DNA of 64,000 nucleotides, taken from Viridothelium virens. Its lineage: Eukaryota > Ascomycota > Dothideomycetes > Trypetheliales > Trypetheliaceae. Position numbers and translations under genes: made by a program. Positions within the stretch are counted from its first letter, which is position 1. Each line of letters begins with the position of its first letter. The notes beneath the pieces are model-generated. The model did no database searches. It was not told where the DNA came from and was given only the letters and a program-made list of their open reading frames with translations. Positions 54,719 to 64,000 of the stretch are shown in pieces. Location: assembly GCA_010094025.1 (NCBI GenBank), contig ML991849.1:62001-126000 (forward strand), written 5' to 3'.

Positions 54719-54790
54719 CCTGGTAGCTGAAGAGAAAGGGAACAGCGTCAACGGCGACGCGCAGGAGCTGAAGTGAAAATACAACGGCAA

Positions 54791-57090
54791 GACATTGGCA
54801 GTCTAAATTTGATGGAGATGTCCTCCGCTGCGCGACAATAGGCGATGATACCAAGGACGGGTGTAGAGGATAGGGATCCTCGACGATCGCGTGAATTGGA
54901 ATTCCAGCTACGAAAAAGAATTAGTCGTTTCTGTTGGAAGCCATGGAATTGGTGCCAAAATAGCAGTGAAGCTCAGTTGTGAACGGAAAACCTCGGCTTA
55001 TGGTAGCTTCTCAAATTCTCGAGCCGTCCGCTAGCTCCGCCCGTGAGGCGTCGTGGGGAACTCACGCCTCGCGGGTGCTGAGGGCGTTAAGTAGATCCTA
55101 CCGTCTTGGCGTGTTATTCATCCAATACTCCGAACTTCTCTTTGTCGAAAAGGCGCTCGAAATACTTTCAATACACTGCATCACCATCGACAATCATAGC
55201 ATTCAACCCTTACGAGGTCTTTGTCTGTTTGCCACGGGAGCTTCCCCGGTCACGAGCAGGCACCATTGCTGAGGGCAATTACCACATGGCAGTTCTCTAG
55301 GAACATCCTCGCAAATCTTGACTCGTATTGGCGATCGCTTGAGTCATGATAAAGTGCGCGCAAAATCGCGTGCTACGATAATTCATTTTGTATGAAGAAG
55401 CACTCCGCCAGGAGGCACGCGACACAAGGAATGATGTTCTTCACATGCCTGCAGCGGGCCTCCAAGGCAAAGAAGCGGTGGTATGCGTGAATTCTATCAA
55501 CACCAGATATCACTGATATATTTCCTGTATGGACGCAGGCATGATAACGATCGGCCGTGAAATCTAAAACGAGCCAGTCACTGTGTCTTATCTATGGTTT
55601 GAGCTTGCAGTCGCGTGCATTGCATTCCTACCTGGAACAGACCCTTTTCTATCATAAAGCGTATGCCAGCACGGAGTACCAGGGCACTCTTAATGTAAGC
55701 TTTGGCAATGCTTCGACCTATTGTTCATAGGGGTCTTCTGGGCAGAGAAGTCCCTGCGTCGGGTTGACGGACTTGACTTGGGCCTGTGCACTGATTTGAA
55801 CGCAGCCATATCCCTGTCGATCTATCAATGCGCATTTGACTCTGGCCAGTGGTGCCGGTCAAGGTGGCAAACCTTCCGATACTGGGACCCGCCAGGGAAA
55901 GACTGGTGAAATATTGATGTCCATGCGTACATAACACAGGAGGCAAGGCAAAAGATAAGGTGGTCGTGGTCTGAAACGGATTGGCGGCACGGCACGAGCT
56001 GACTCCGCTCTTATCATGGGCGCGTGGGCGGACGCAGCTCGGGGCGGAGCCTTGCATACATCGCTTACGGCTTACAAAAACGGAGTGCAACTCCATGACG
56101 ACTGGACTTGATGATAACCATCGAGGTCGAGTCCCACCGTGCGGTCACCGGTGGCGCCCTACGACCACGTGACATGACAAAGGGGTGCCGCACAATGAGA
56201 TGGAATTGACGTAAAAGGACAGAAAGGTGTCGTGCGGGGAACGGACGGTCTCCAGACCTACCACGTCGCAGACTAATGGCACCGACTCAAGGTTATGACC
56301 TTTGCGGCGTTGTTGGACTTGAGCCAACCATTCATCACTCAAGGCGAAGTGCTCCCACTGTGCAAAACATCTTGCAGTCCGTCAAGGCACCAAGGCATTC
56401 TCAATTAGCCTGCGAAATAGCCTTGTCCCGATTCGTGGAATGAGCCGAAGAAATGTGGGAATCCGATCGAGAGCATGGAGGCGACAAAGCCTAGACGGCT
56501 CGAGATAAACGTCCCTGAATGTCGGAGGCATGCTAACTTGTCAGGGCAACATCGCCGTCGAGCCAACCACGAGTTGCATGGGGCAAGCGCGCTAGAAAGA
56601 AGCTAGAAGCTTGAGTATCGTTGTGGGATACTCATCTGAGCAAACCAAAGTTATCCTACGGTGCCTCTAGCGATCACTGCCTCGGCGACTTGCCAATGAG
56701 AACTAGTGGAGCAATTTCACCAGCAAGCATGATAAGCGGTGCGCTTAGTATCTTGGGGTATCACCCGTATATTCCTCCTGCACCCCTGCACCAATGATAG
56801 CTATTGTATCCCCATACCGGACCCAGACTTTCACTTCCCTATCCTAATCCGGCAGCTCCTCCTGCACCCCGACGTTCGAGGATCGAGAGACAGACAGGCC
56901 CGTATCAATGGTAACCCTGGAGGGTGTGCGAGACAAGCATGACCATACGACTATGCGTGCGCCGAGACATTCATAAGGGCTGTTCACCCTTGGAATGTGA
57001 CACTTCTTTAGATCGTCACACTGCCAAGGCCTCATCTTCTCTTGTCACTTCACTCACCACCAAGACTTCTTGCGCATCGCCAATCGCGAC
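54791..57090. other. Gene-poor region, 2.3 kb
   Basis: No supported gene. A short inverted repeat occurs near 55040-55075 (gtgaggcgtcgtgggg ... cacgcctcgc), which could form a hairpin; its role is unknown. The right end should hold the promoter of the AAAP permease. Confidence 0.4.
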
Positions 57091-59083
57091 ATGGCTGTCA
57101 ACGCCGGCATTGGTATGGCAGCCGACCCTCGCCTCTCCATTGAGGCTGATGTAGTCGGCTCATACCCCAATCGCGTACTCAGGACTCTTCACGATCCAAA
57201 TGTCACTTTTGAAGAATACCTCCACTATGCCAAGATCTCACGTGCTGACGAAGACCGAGTTTATGGACCCAGCAGTGAGTATGCCGCGAAGAAGCCTGGC
57301 GTTGTCGGCCGATTGGTACCAGGCACGCAAAGCATGCTGGGTCGATTTCCAGGCTTGAACAAGGAAACCAAGCAGGATGTCTCCATTGCGCAGTCAGAGC
57401 ATGGCACACAGCTCCAACACTTCGACAAGGAAACTCTCGAAAACCCCGAGTTACGCCGTAAGAGTCTCGTCTCTCCGAATGGGGAGACAGGACGACACAG
57501 CAGTGGCGTCGACACCAGCATGATCTCAGAACAGGAGTGGCTCTCTGCTTCACGCGCTGCCCGTACTGCGACCTGGGGTGCCGTCTTCTACCTCATCACC
57601 ACTGATATCCTGGGTCCTTTCTCAGTACCATGGGCCATGACTCAGCTCGGTTGGGGACCTGGCGTCAGTTTGTACACCATCTTTGGCGTCCTCGCCGCCT
57701 AGTAAGTCTTCTTCAATTGACAATCGTTGTTCTGAAGCTGATCGCATCATCAGCTCTGGTTGGCAGCTCTGGAAGATGTTCCTTGCACTCGACAGTGATC
57801 GATACCCCATGAAGAATTACGGCGACATTGCCTTCCGTATCTACGGTAACTGGGCCCGATACTTCGTCAATGTTCTTCAGAGCTTGCAATTTTTCTTGAA
57901 CGTCGGCCTACTCATCCTTAGCAACGGTCAGAGTATTAGTCAGTTGTCTAAGAGCCATCTCTGCTTCATTGTCTGCTTGCTGGTCTTCATGATCGCTGGA
58001 TTTATCGTGGGTCAAATTCGAACTTTGGCCAAGTTTGGATGGCTTGCCAACATCAGCGTCTGGATGAACATCTTCATTATCATCGCTACGTAAGTAATGG
58101 CTAAGTCCTGCCGTCGAACATATCGCTGACCTGTCTCTGCGTCGTCCAGTATGGGAATTGTAGCCCACAGTCAGCCCAACTACGTTGCATCTGGTGCTTC
58201 GTATCCCGATCTCTTCAACACGCTACCTAATGGGGACCCAGATACCGACCATCCAGCTCCTATCATGACCACTGCTGGATCCGCCCCGGGCCTTGCATTC
58301 ACAGATAATGTGAATGGACTCATGCAGGCTGTTTTCTCTTACGGCGGTGCTACTCTCTTCACCGAGCTCATGGCTGAAATGCGCCGCCCATGGGATTTCT
58401 GGAAGGGTCTGATTTGCGCCGATCTTCTCATCTTCTGCTGCTATCTCTTCTTCGGTTGCTTCGTTTACGGTTATCAAGGCCAATATGCCTTCAACCCTGC
58501 CTATCAAGGTATCGACCCGTACGGCTGGCAGACCGTCGGCAATGTCTTTGGCGTCATCACTGGTCTTATCGCCGCCTGCTTGTATGGCAACATTGGTATC
58601 AAAGTCCTCTACGCCAACATTGGCCGAGACCTCTTTAACTGGCCTGTGCTGGAATCCCGGAAGGGAAAGCTCATCTTCATTCCCTTCGTCCCTATTTACT
58701 GGGCCCTCGCCTTCGTCGTCACTGTCTCCATCCCACAATTTTCTAACTTCTCTGCCCTTGTCGGTGCGGCGTGCATTCTGCAATTCACCTATACCTTCCC
58801 ACCCATCCTCCTCCTTGGCTTCAAAGCGCAGCATGACTCCATCCTTCCTGAGGAGAAATTCGATCCTCAAACGGGCCGCGTCGAGCGTGTCGATAATGGC
58901 ATGAAGCGCTGGATCCGTGGCCTTAGGAAGGACGCTCTCGTCAATCTCTGGGATCTGGTCTATTTCCTTGGCGCTGTGGTCACTGCGATATTGGGTATGT
59001 ACTCCGCGATCAAGTCGATGGCGGTGAACTACAACAGCAATCCGAATTTGACGGGATGGGGCTGCAACTCTCCTACTGGTTAG
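57091..59083 (+). CDS. AAAP-family amino-acid permease with long N-terminal domain
   Basis: Three exons, 57091-57701, 57754-58089 and 58150-59083, encode 626 residues. About 160 hydrophilic N-terminal residues (DVVGSYPNRVLRTLHDPNVT, FEEYLHYAKISRADEDR) precede eleven or so membrane helices. These begin ATWGAVFYLITTDILGPFSV-PWAM and include QSLQFFLNVGLLILSNGQ, TDNVNGLMQAVFSYGGATLF, MRRPWDFWKG, VFGVITGLIAACLYGNIGIK and IPFVPIYWALAFVVTVSIPQ. The FSYGGATLFTELMAEMRRPW block is characteristic of the fungal plasma-membrane AAAP group related to Neurospora MTR (neutral/aromatic amino-acid permease). Substrate cannot be read from sequence. The frame upstream of ATG 57091 contains only a TTG. Confidence 0.93.
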
Positions 59084-59403
59084 ACAGGGCTTCCCTCTAG
59101 AGCATCGGAAAATTAGCATATCTTCATATAATGATTGGCTTAACCTAGAAACGGGGCCATTGATGCATACTTCATTTCAGCTGTTCATGGTAGATTACAA
59201 GAAATCCTATCTTCGCGTCATCATCATGAATTTTCGTAGTTCTCAGCTCATACAATCAATTCATTCAAACACTCAAACGGATCACAAATCATTCCTGGTA
59301 GCTCAAGTTGTCTTTACTGTCTTTGTGCGTCACCGCTTAACCAACCCGTCCTCTTCAGAGTAACCATTAGCCTAACTCACCCTCTCACATCCCTCATCGT
59401 CTC
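59084..59403. other. Convergent intergenic region, 320 bp
   Basis: This lies between the ends of the AAAP permease and the SDR gene. No coding exon was recognised; it should hold both terminators. Confidence 0.4.
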
Positions 59404-60204
59404 CTATCCCATCAACAACGCCCCCCCATTCGTCGAAATCATCGTCCCCGTCAAAAACTCATCCCTCATCGCATACAAATACGCCTCCGCCACATCCTCC
59501 ACCCTGCCCACCCCCCCCGTCGGCAACCTCCCACACGCCACCCTCATCGCCTCCTGCGCCTCCGTCGGAAAATCCTCCCACAGCTCCGTCTCCACCGCCC
59601 CAGGACTCACCAAATTACACCTTACCGGCGCATTCTCCAGCGCCAGGTTCCGAGTCAGCATCTGCAGCCCCCCCACGACCGCAAACCCCGACGTTCCCAC
59701 AATCGGTTTCTCCGCCGCGACCCCCATCGTCAGCACCACCGATGACGCCGGGCCCGCGTTCATATAGCGGGGCGCGTGCTTCCCGAGCAGCAGCGGGCCG
59801 AAGAAGCGCACCACCCCGCCCTGCTTCGCGACGTCGAAGTCTGTCGCCGCGAGCGACTGGTGCGGGAGCGTGTCGCCGGCGGTGTAGACGATGTGGTCCA
59901 GCTTGTGGGCGGGCGCGGCGTGGTGGGTGACGGTGTCGAGGAGGGCGGTGAGGTTCGCCTCGAGCGTTTTCTCGTTGGCGAGGTCGACGGCGTGGGTGGA
60001 GATGCGCGAGGAGGCGGAAGGGTAGGCGGTCTGCAGCCGGGAGAGGGCGTGGGAGAGGCGGGAGGGGCGCGAGGAGGCGAGGGTGATGTGTGCGCCGAAT
60101 TCGAGGGAGGCTTCGGCGACGGCGAAGCCGATGCCTGAGGTTCCGCCGATGATGAGGATGTTTTTGCCGGAGAGCTTGTTGGTGTATTTTTGTTGGTCGG
60201 GCAT
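59404..60204 (-). CDS. Short-chain dehydrogenase-fold protein without YxxxK
   Basis: One exon. I take MPDQQKYTNKLSGKN at 60204 as the start (266 residues) because the usual SDR length and conserved beta-1 begin there; ATG 60276 would add 24 Ser/Pro-rich residues. NAD(P)-binding GGTSGIG lies 20 residues in, with ASSRPSRL after beta-2 suggesting NADP(H) preference, DLAN, VYTAGD in place of NNAG, NLVSPGAVETELW and the C-terminal FLTGTMISTNGGALL. The catalytic Tyr-x3-Lys is absent: the aligned segment is GFAVVGG, and the catalytic Ser region reads LTMGVAA. Fungi hold a subfamily of such SDR relatives; whether they reduce substrates by other residues or only bind nucleotides is open. The gene is notably GC-rich. 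Confidence 0.88.
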   Translation of the reverse strand: MPDQQKYTNKLSGKNILIIGGTSGIGFAVAEASLEFGAHITLASSRPSRLSHALSRLQTAYPSASSRISTHAVDLANEKTLEANLTALLDTVTHHAAPAHKLDHIVYTAGDTLPHQSLAATDFDVAKQGGVVRFFGPLLLGKHAPRYMNAGPASSVVLTMGVAAEKPIVGTSGFAVVGGLQMLTRNLALENAPVRCNLVSPGAVETELWEDFPTEAQEAMRVACGRLPTGGVGRVEDVAEAYLYAMRDEFLTGTMISTNGGALLMG

Positions 60205-62889
60205 GGTGAGGGAGGGCCTGATGAGTGGAGAAGGTGAAGATTCGGAGGTGTAGTGTGTTGTTGACTGCAGGCTCAAAGCTGCATATGAAGCAATTGAAAT
60301 ATGGCGAATGTCCGTCTTGCTTTTTGTTTATATATTTCTTGGTGGTTCATCGACCGGAGTGTTCAGAAGTTCAGTCGGCACAATAAAGCTCCAGGGCCAG
60401 TCAGAAAGATGGAGGAGCACTTCGGACTTAACATGGAGTTAACATTTGGTATCCGTCTTGCAGCTCAAACACCACAAATATACTAAGATCCCTGCTGGTC
60501 GCGTCTATTCGGAGTAATAAGTCGGTCCGTCGGGAGTGTCCCATCGGCGGAAATTATTGGACAGAAAGTGTCTTGGCTCAGGATGCCTACCAACCACTAC
60601 ACCAAACGACATTGCCAAGGATGGGCTGGAGAAAGCATCATGAGATGAGAACACAGGGGTGGCTCGCAATCGGCCGGAACCACAAATATCCGATCTCCGA
60701 AGAAAAGAATAATTTATAACCAAGTGCAGTGAAACCAAGGAGCAAAGTGGGACAAGAGTCCAGAAAGAATTCCAGTACAGGTGATGGATCGTTTAGGTGG
60801 TCCGGGCCTACAGACGAGATATTTTCCCATTTGCGATCAGATGTTGATACCAAAAACACTTGAGACCTTTTATGGGAGACAACACTCAATCGGACGAATA
60901 TGATATAAAAAAAATGCAAGAACAGAGTGTACCACAGAATTGAAGATGAGAAAACAGTGTGCGCGTTCAAAGACGATATTACACAAAGATGTCAAACGAA
61001 GCCCCTCACGAGCTCCAACGGCTACTTCGTTCAAGCGGAACGAGGAGAGAAATCTGATATCGAGCAATACGAGTCATGATTGTCCTCAAGTCGTGGCCCC
61101 AGTCGCGACACTATAATGCACGCCAAATCTTCCGTCGTGCAAGCTTACTTCGGGATGGTGTTTTTGATGCTCGAGCCGTGGGCGCTGCTCAATCATCAGT
61201 AGGATGGGGTCTCCGCATTGTATAAGCGGCATCACCGACCGACGACGCGTGTCTCATTGAAATTGCTTCCTGGGTTGTATCACCTTCCATCGCTATGCGC
61301 CCTCTCAAGCGGTCTGGCTTGACAAGACATCGACTAAGACAATCGACATAAGAATTGTCTAGGGTGCATATGAGACAGCTATTTTCCCGATGGCGAACAA
61401 GACCTCAAAACGGCCTTGGGTAGGTAACTCTTAGAACGATTCAATGCACAAAAGGTAGGACAGATGAAAAAGGAAAAAGATGAATTGTACTCATCTCAAA
61501 AGGGAAGCAGATATGTTGTCACAACTAGTCGAAGGGATACTTAAGAAACTCCAGACATCAATCACCGTCAACAGCAATCAGATGCTCGAGAGAGAGAAGA
61601 CAAAATGCAGAGGCAACATGCTATCTGACGAAGGTAGCCTCAGCTCGAAGATGCCGATCACACACACAAGCATTCGTCATGCATGACGACTCTAGGTCCA
61701 CAGGAGGATCTTGCATGGCATACTTTAGGAACTGCATTCGGCCGAGCAGAACAGCCTCTCCCGACGCCGGTCAGCCCCCGCAGGCGTAGATCAAACAGTG
61801 GAGTGGTTGAAAGCGTGGCTAAGTTGATAGCAGAGCTTAATTGGACGTCCTGCTCACCGTACCGCTGTCCGCGTGTCTCTGCAAGTCAGCCTCAATCCAT
61901 TTGCAGGAAATCATGGCACGAGACTGCTTCGTTGCGAAGGTTTGATTGTTGACCACCGAAAATCTCGGCCGTAGAAGGAGCCAGGCGGAACTACAGCGAT
62001 TGGTGACCTCAATCATAACATCTTAGCGATGAAACGATGAAGAACTTTCCAATGGTCCCAGATGGAGCCGCAGATGATTGCTCGACTCCTAGGAAAAGAT
62101 CTGTTGCCACGATGTAAAGTCTAGAAGAAAGTCTGCTGCTGACGTGGGGCACTGATGGAGAAGTCCGCCGTCATACCAAGCCACCAAGCGTTCCACCGCC
62201 AGAAGCTTATCCTTATTCTTAGCAAACGGGCGCAAAGATCTACGACCGGGTTTAACGTGCTGGACATCGGGGAATTACGAAATCTGAAAGATCGTGGGGA
62301 GAGAAAGTCAGGTTTGGGTCGGGGTTCGGAAGTCGACTTGGCTCCGTTGTTTCCTTGTTTCAACTTTGATGCTAAGCCACTCGACTCCGAGCACTCGACT
62401 ACGAGCACTCAACTACTTCCTGGCTGACTGGCGAACATCAAAGTCGTCGTCATCGAGGATGAGCAGCTGTTTTGTAAGGTCCAAACATGATGGTCAACCT
62501 GGTTCCGGAGTTTTTCGGCAGGGCAATGAGCCACGATGCTTCCTCGCCCTGTCTCAGCCTTTCCCGTGCTTCGGCCCCACCCTATTCGGATCTTGAAATC
62601 TTTCTACTCTCTACGCAACTGATTGCTCAACCTTGCAATGCGAGCCGTTGGATTCTTTGCCTTTGTCACACACGTAATCCAAATGGACGCGTACGCTTGT
62701 ACCGCCCTAAGCTAGAATCTTGCGTATCTGTCGGGTAGGTCATCTTTCAGACACTCGAATATATAGCTGAGAGGTAACCGCTACTTCACTTCCATCCCCA
62801 CCCATTCCGTCGTCTTCTTAAAGCGTCGTGATATCCAATTTCCTAGCCTTTTCTCATCCAATTTTTATCCTCTCTTGGCGGTCTTCACC
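60205..62889. other. Gene-poor region, 2.6 kb
   Basis: It starts with the SDR promoter and ends with the promoter of the wall-protein gene. Frames at 60505-61067, 61480-61952 and 62121-62738 overlap each other on both strands with no motif or splice partner; one short repetition (actcgactccgagcactcgactacgagcactcaac) near 62379-62412 is a local CGAGCACTC repeat. No RNA gene was seen. Confidence 0.4.
62760..62766 (+). promoter_or_regulatory. Candidate TATA box of the wall-protein gene
   Basis: TATATAG lies about 125 bp upstream of ATG 62890, followed by a C/T-rich stretch (62790-62880) typical of highly expressed fungal genes. Confidence 0.4.
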
Positions 62890-63768
62890 ATGTACTCCTA
62901 CACGACCCTCTCTCTCCTCGCGCTCAGCGCACAGCTCACCACCGCCCAATTCGGCCCCAACGGCGGCTCCGGCACGCGTACATTACCAGACGGTTCCACC
63001 ATCACCGCCGGACCCTCAGGAACCGCAGGCGGCTGGCCCTACGCCTGGCCCTCGGACTGGTCGACCCTCTCCGGCTGGAGCGACTTCACGTCGGGCGCCT
63101 CCAGCGACCGCAGCAGCGTCGCCAGCTCCTACAGTAGCGAATGGAGCTCCTTCTGGGCAACGCAAACCGCGCTCCCCTCCTCCTGCTCCGGCGACATCAA
63201 CTGGTCCAGCGGCGGCGTCGTCGCCACCAGCAGCGTCCCCTCGGGCTGCTCCTCCGCCTGGTCCGCCGCCTTCTCCTCCGCCTTCCCCTCCGCCGGCGCC
63301 CACGGCTTCGGTCCCGGCCCCAACGGGTGGAACGGGTTCGGCGCGGGTGGATGGGGCCCGGCTGCTTTTGGCGGCCCGTGGGTGGGCATCGGAGGCACCG
63401 CCTTGCCTTGTAGTGCCTGGCCGTCGAGCGTCCCGAGCCAGTGGACGTCGGCGTGGCCGAGTGGCTGGCCCAGCGCGTGGTCGAGTGCTTGGCCGTCGAG
63501 CTGTCCGACGTCGTCGGGGGCGCACGCCGCGTCTAGTACGACGATCGTGTCGGTCGTGACGCCGACGACTGGGTCTCAGACGACGGATGCGGTCACTTCG
63601 ACTGCGACTGAGGCGGTCTTGGATGCGGTCACTAGTTCTAGCTCGGGCTCTTCAGGTAGCTCCACGGGTTCGTCGGGTGCTGCTGCTACTCCCACTGCTC
63701 TGAACAAGGGTGTCCTTGGTGCTGGGGCTGCCCTCGGTGTTCTTGCCGGTTTTGCTGCAGTGCTATGA
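62890..63768 (+). CDS. GPI-type Ser/Trp/Gly-rich cell-surface protein
   Basis: One exon of 292 residues. Signal peptide MYSYTTLSLLALSAQLTTAQ is followed by FGPNGGSGTRTLPDGSTIT, a Ser/Trp-rich region, a Gly/Phe/Trp-rich centre (GFGPGPNGWNGFGAGGWGPA), a repeated W-P/S pattern (SAWPSGWPSAWSSAW), scattered Cys (six or so), a Ser/Thr-rich stalk (VTSSSSGSSGSSTGSSGAAA) and a C-terminal hydrophobic tail (GVLGAGAALGVLAGFAAVL). The tail after a small-residue patch is the classic GPI-attachment signal, so the protein is likely linked to the membrane or wall glucan. I recognise no catalytic domain. GC content and C-ending codons are much higher than in the neighbouring intergenic DNA, consistent with high expression. 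ATG 62890 is the first in frame. Confidence 0.85.
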   Translation: MYSYTTLSLLALSAQLTTAQFGPNGGSGTRTLPDGSTITAGPSGTAGGWPYAWPSDWSTLSGWSDFTSGASSDRSSVASSYSSEWSSFWATQTALPSSCSGDINWSSGGVVATSSVPSGCSSAWSAAFSSAFPSAGAHGFGPGPNGWNGFGAGGWGPAAFGGPWVGIGGTALPCSAWPSSVPSQWTSAWPSGWPSAWSSAWPSSCPTSSGAHAASSTTIVSVVTPTTGSQTTDAVTSTATEAVLDAVTSSSSGSSGSSTGSSGAAATPTALNKGVLGAGAALGVLAGFAAVL

Positions 63769-64000
63769 ACAGTTCAAGTGTTGACTTCATTGGGGCTCGG
63801 TGTTTATCGATACACAGATTAGTCGTTATTGCTATGAATCGAATTCTCATAAGGCTGTAGCCTCGCAGTGTTTGTTCTAAAATACTTCTCAGCACTCGAA
63901 ACTAAGTATAATTTGCGCCTGAAACTATCGATATGAGGGCGTCAAAGTTGATGTTGGATTAAAACGGCACTATAGGATTATAGGGGCAGGTATACTAGGC
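63769..64000. other. Window edge, 3' flank
   Basis: AT-richer DNA after the wall-protein stop, with no coding sequence recognised. Confidence 0.4.

Noticed and set aside
58223-59119. 298-codon minus-strand frame
   Set aside because: Antisense shadow of the third exon of the AAAP permease.
62828-63559. 243-codon frame overlapping the wall-protein gene
   Set aside because: Wrong-frame translation of repetitive GC-rich sequence; it lacks a signal peptide and motifs.

Overview
The window is nuclear DNA from a filamentous ascomycete (Pezizomycotina). The evidence is the gene set: a Sho1 osmosensor, an RO10-type dynactin subunit, two HET-domain proteins, a deuterolysin, DUF7728- and DUF8035-type proteins that I know only from fungi, and an IVD/MCC-beta leucine-catabolism pair. 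The genes carry many short introns (about 42-80 nt, GT...AG, CTGAC/CTAAC-like branch points). I cannot place it to class. No tRNA, rRNA, CRISPR, intact transposon or telomeric repeat was seen.

Layout. 0-15 kb is mostly conserved housekeeping sequence: a secreted/membrane DUF7728-type protein, a DUF8035-type low-complexity protein, DNA polymerase eta, a small membrane protein, NAD(P)HX epimerase (six short exons, so no long ORF shows it), mitochondrial ribosomal protein bS16m, an Avt-type vacuolar amino-acid transporter and a VOC/PhnB-like protein. 15-36 kb is accessory and gene-poor: a large N-glycosylated secreted protein with 14-residue repeats, a HET-domain protein with C-terminal membrane helices, a small Cys-rich secreted protein, a deuterolysin, a signal-anchored unknown, a PAQR/Izh receptor, decayed coding fragments, and an 818-residue OTT_1508-type deaminase-fold protein. 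37-54 kb returns to conserved genes (RO10, SHO1, isovaleryl-CoA dehydrogenase, methylcrotonoyl-CoA carboxylase beta, EMC1, Rap/Rsr1 GTPase) with a second HET gene inserted between SHO1 and the leucine pair. 54-64 kb is sparse: a small hypothetical, a large AAAP permease, a short-chain dehydrogenase-fold protein without YxxxK, and a GPI-type Ser/Trp-rich wall protein.

Functional links. The clearest is the divergent ivd/mccB pair, two steps of mitochondrial leucine breakdown sharing a 211-bp promoter. SHO1, RSR1 and RO10 act in osmosensing, polarity and dynein transport but are not obviously co-regulated. The two HET genes bracketing a deaminase-fold gene within about 24 kb form the most speculative and most interesting neighbourhood, possibly connected with non-self recognition or nucleic-acid defence; the sequence alone does not prove this. 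All gene models below were spliced by eye from splice signals, reading frame and family motifs.
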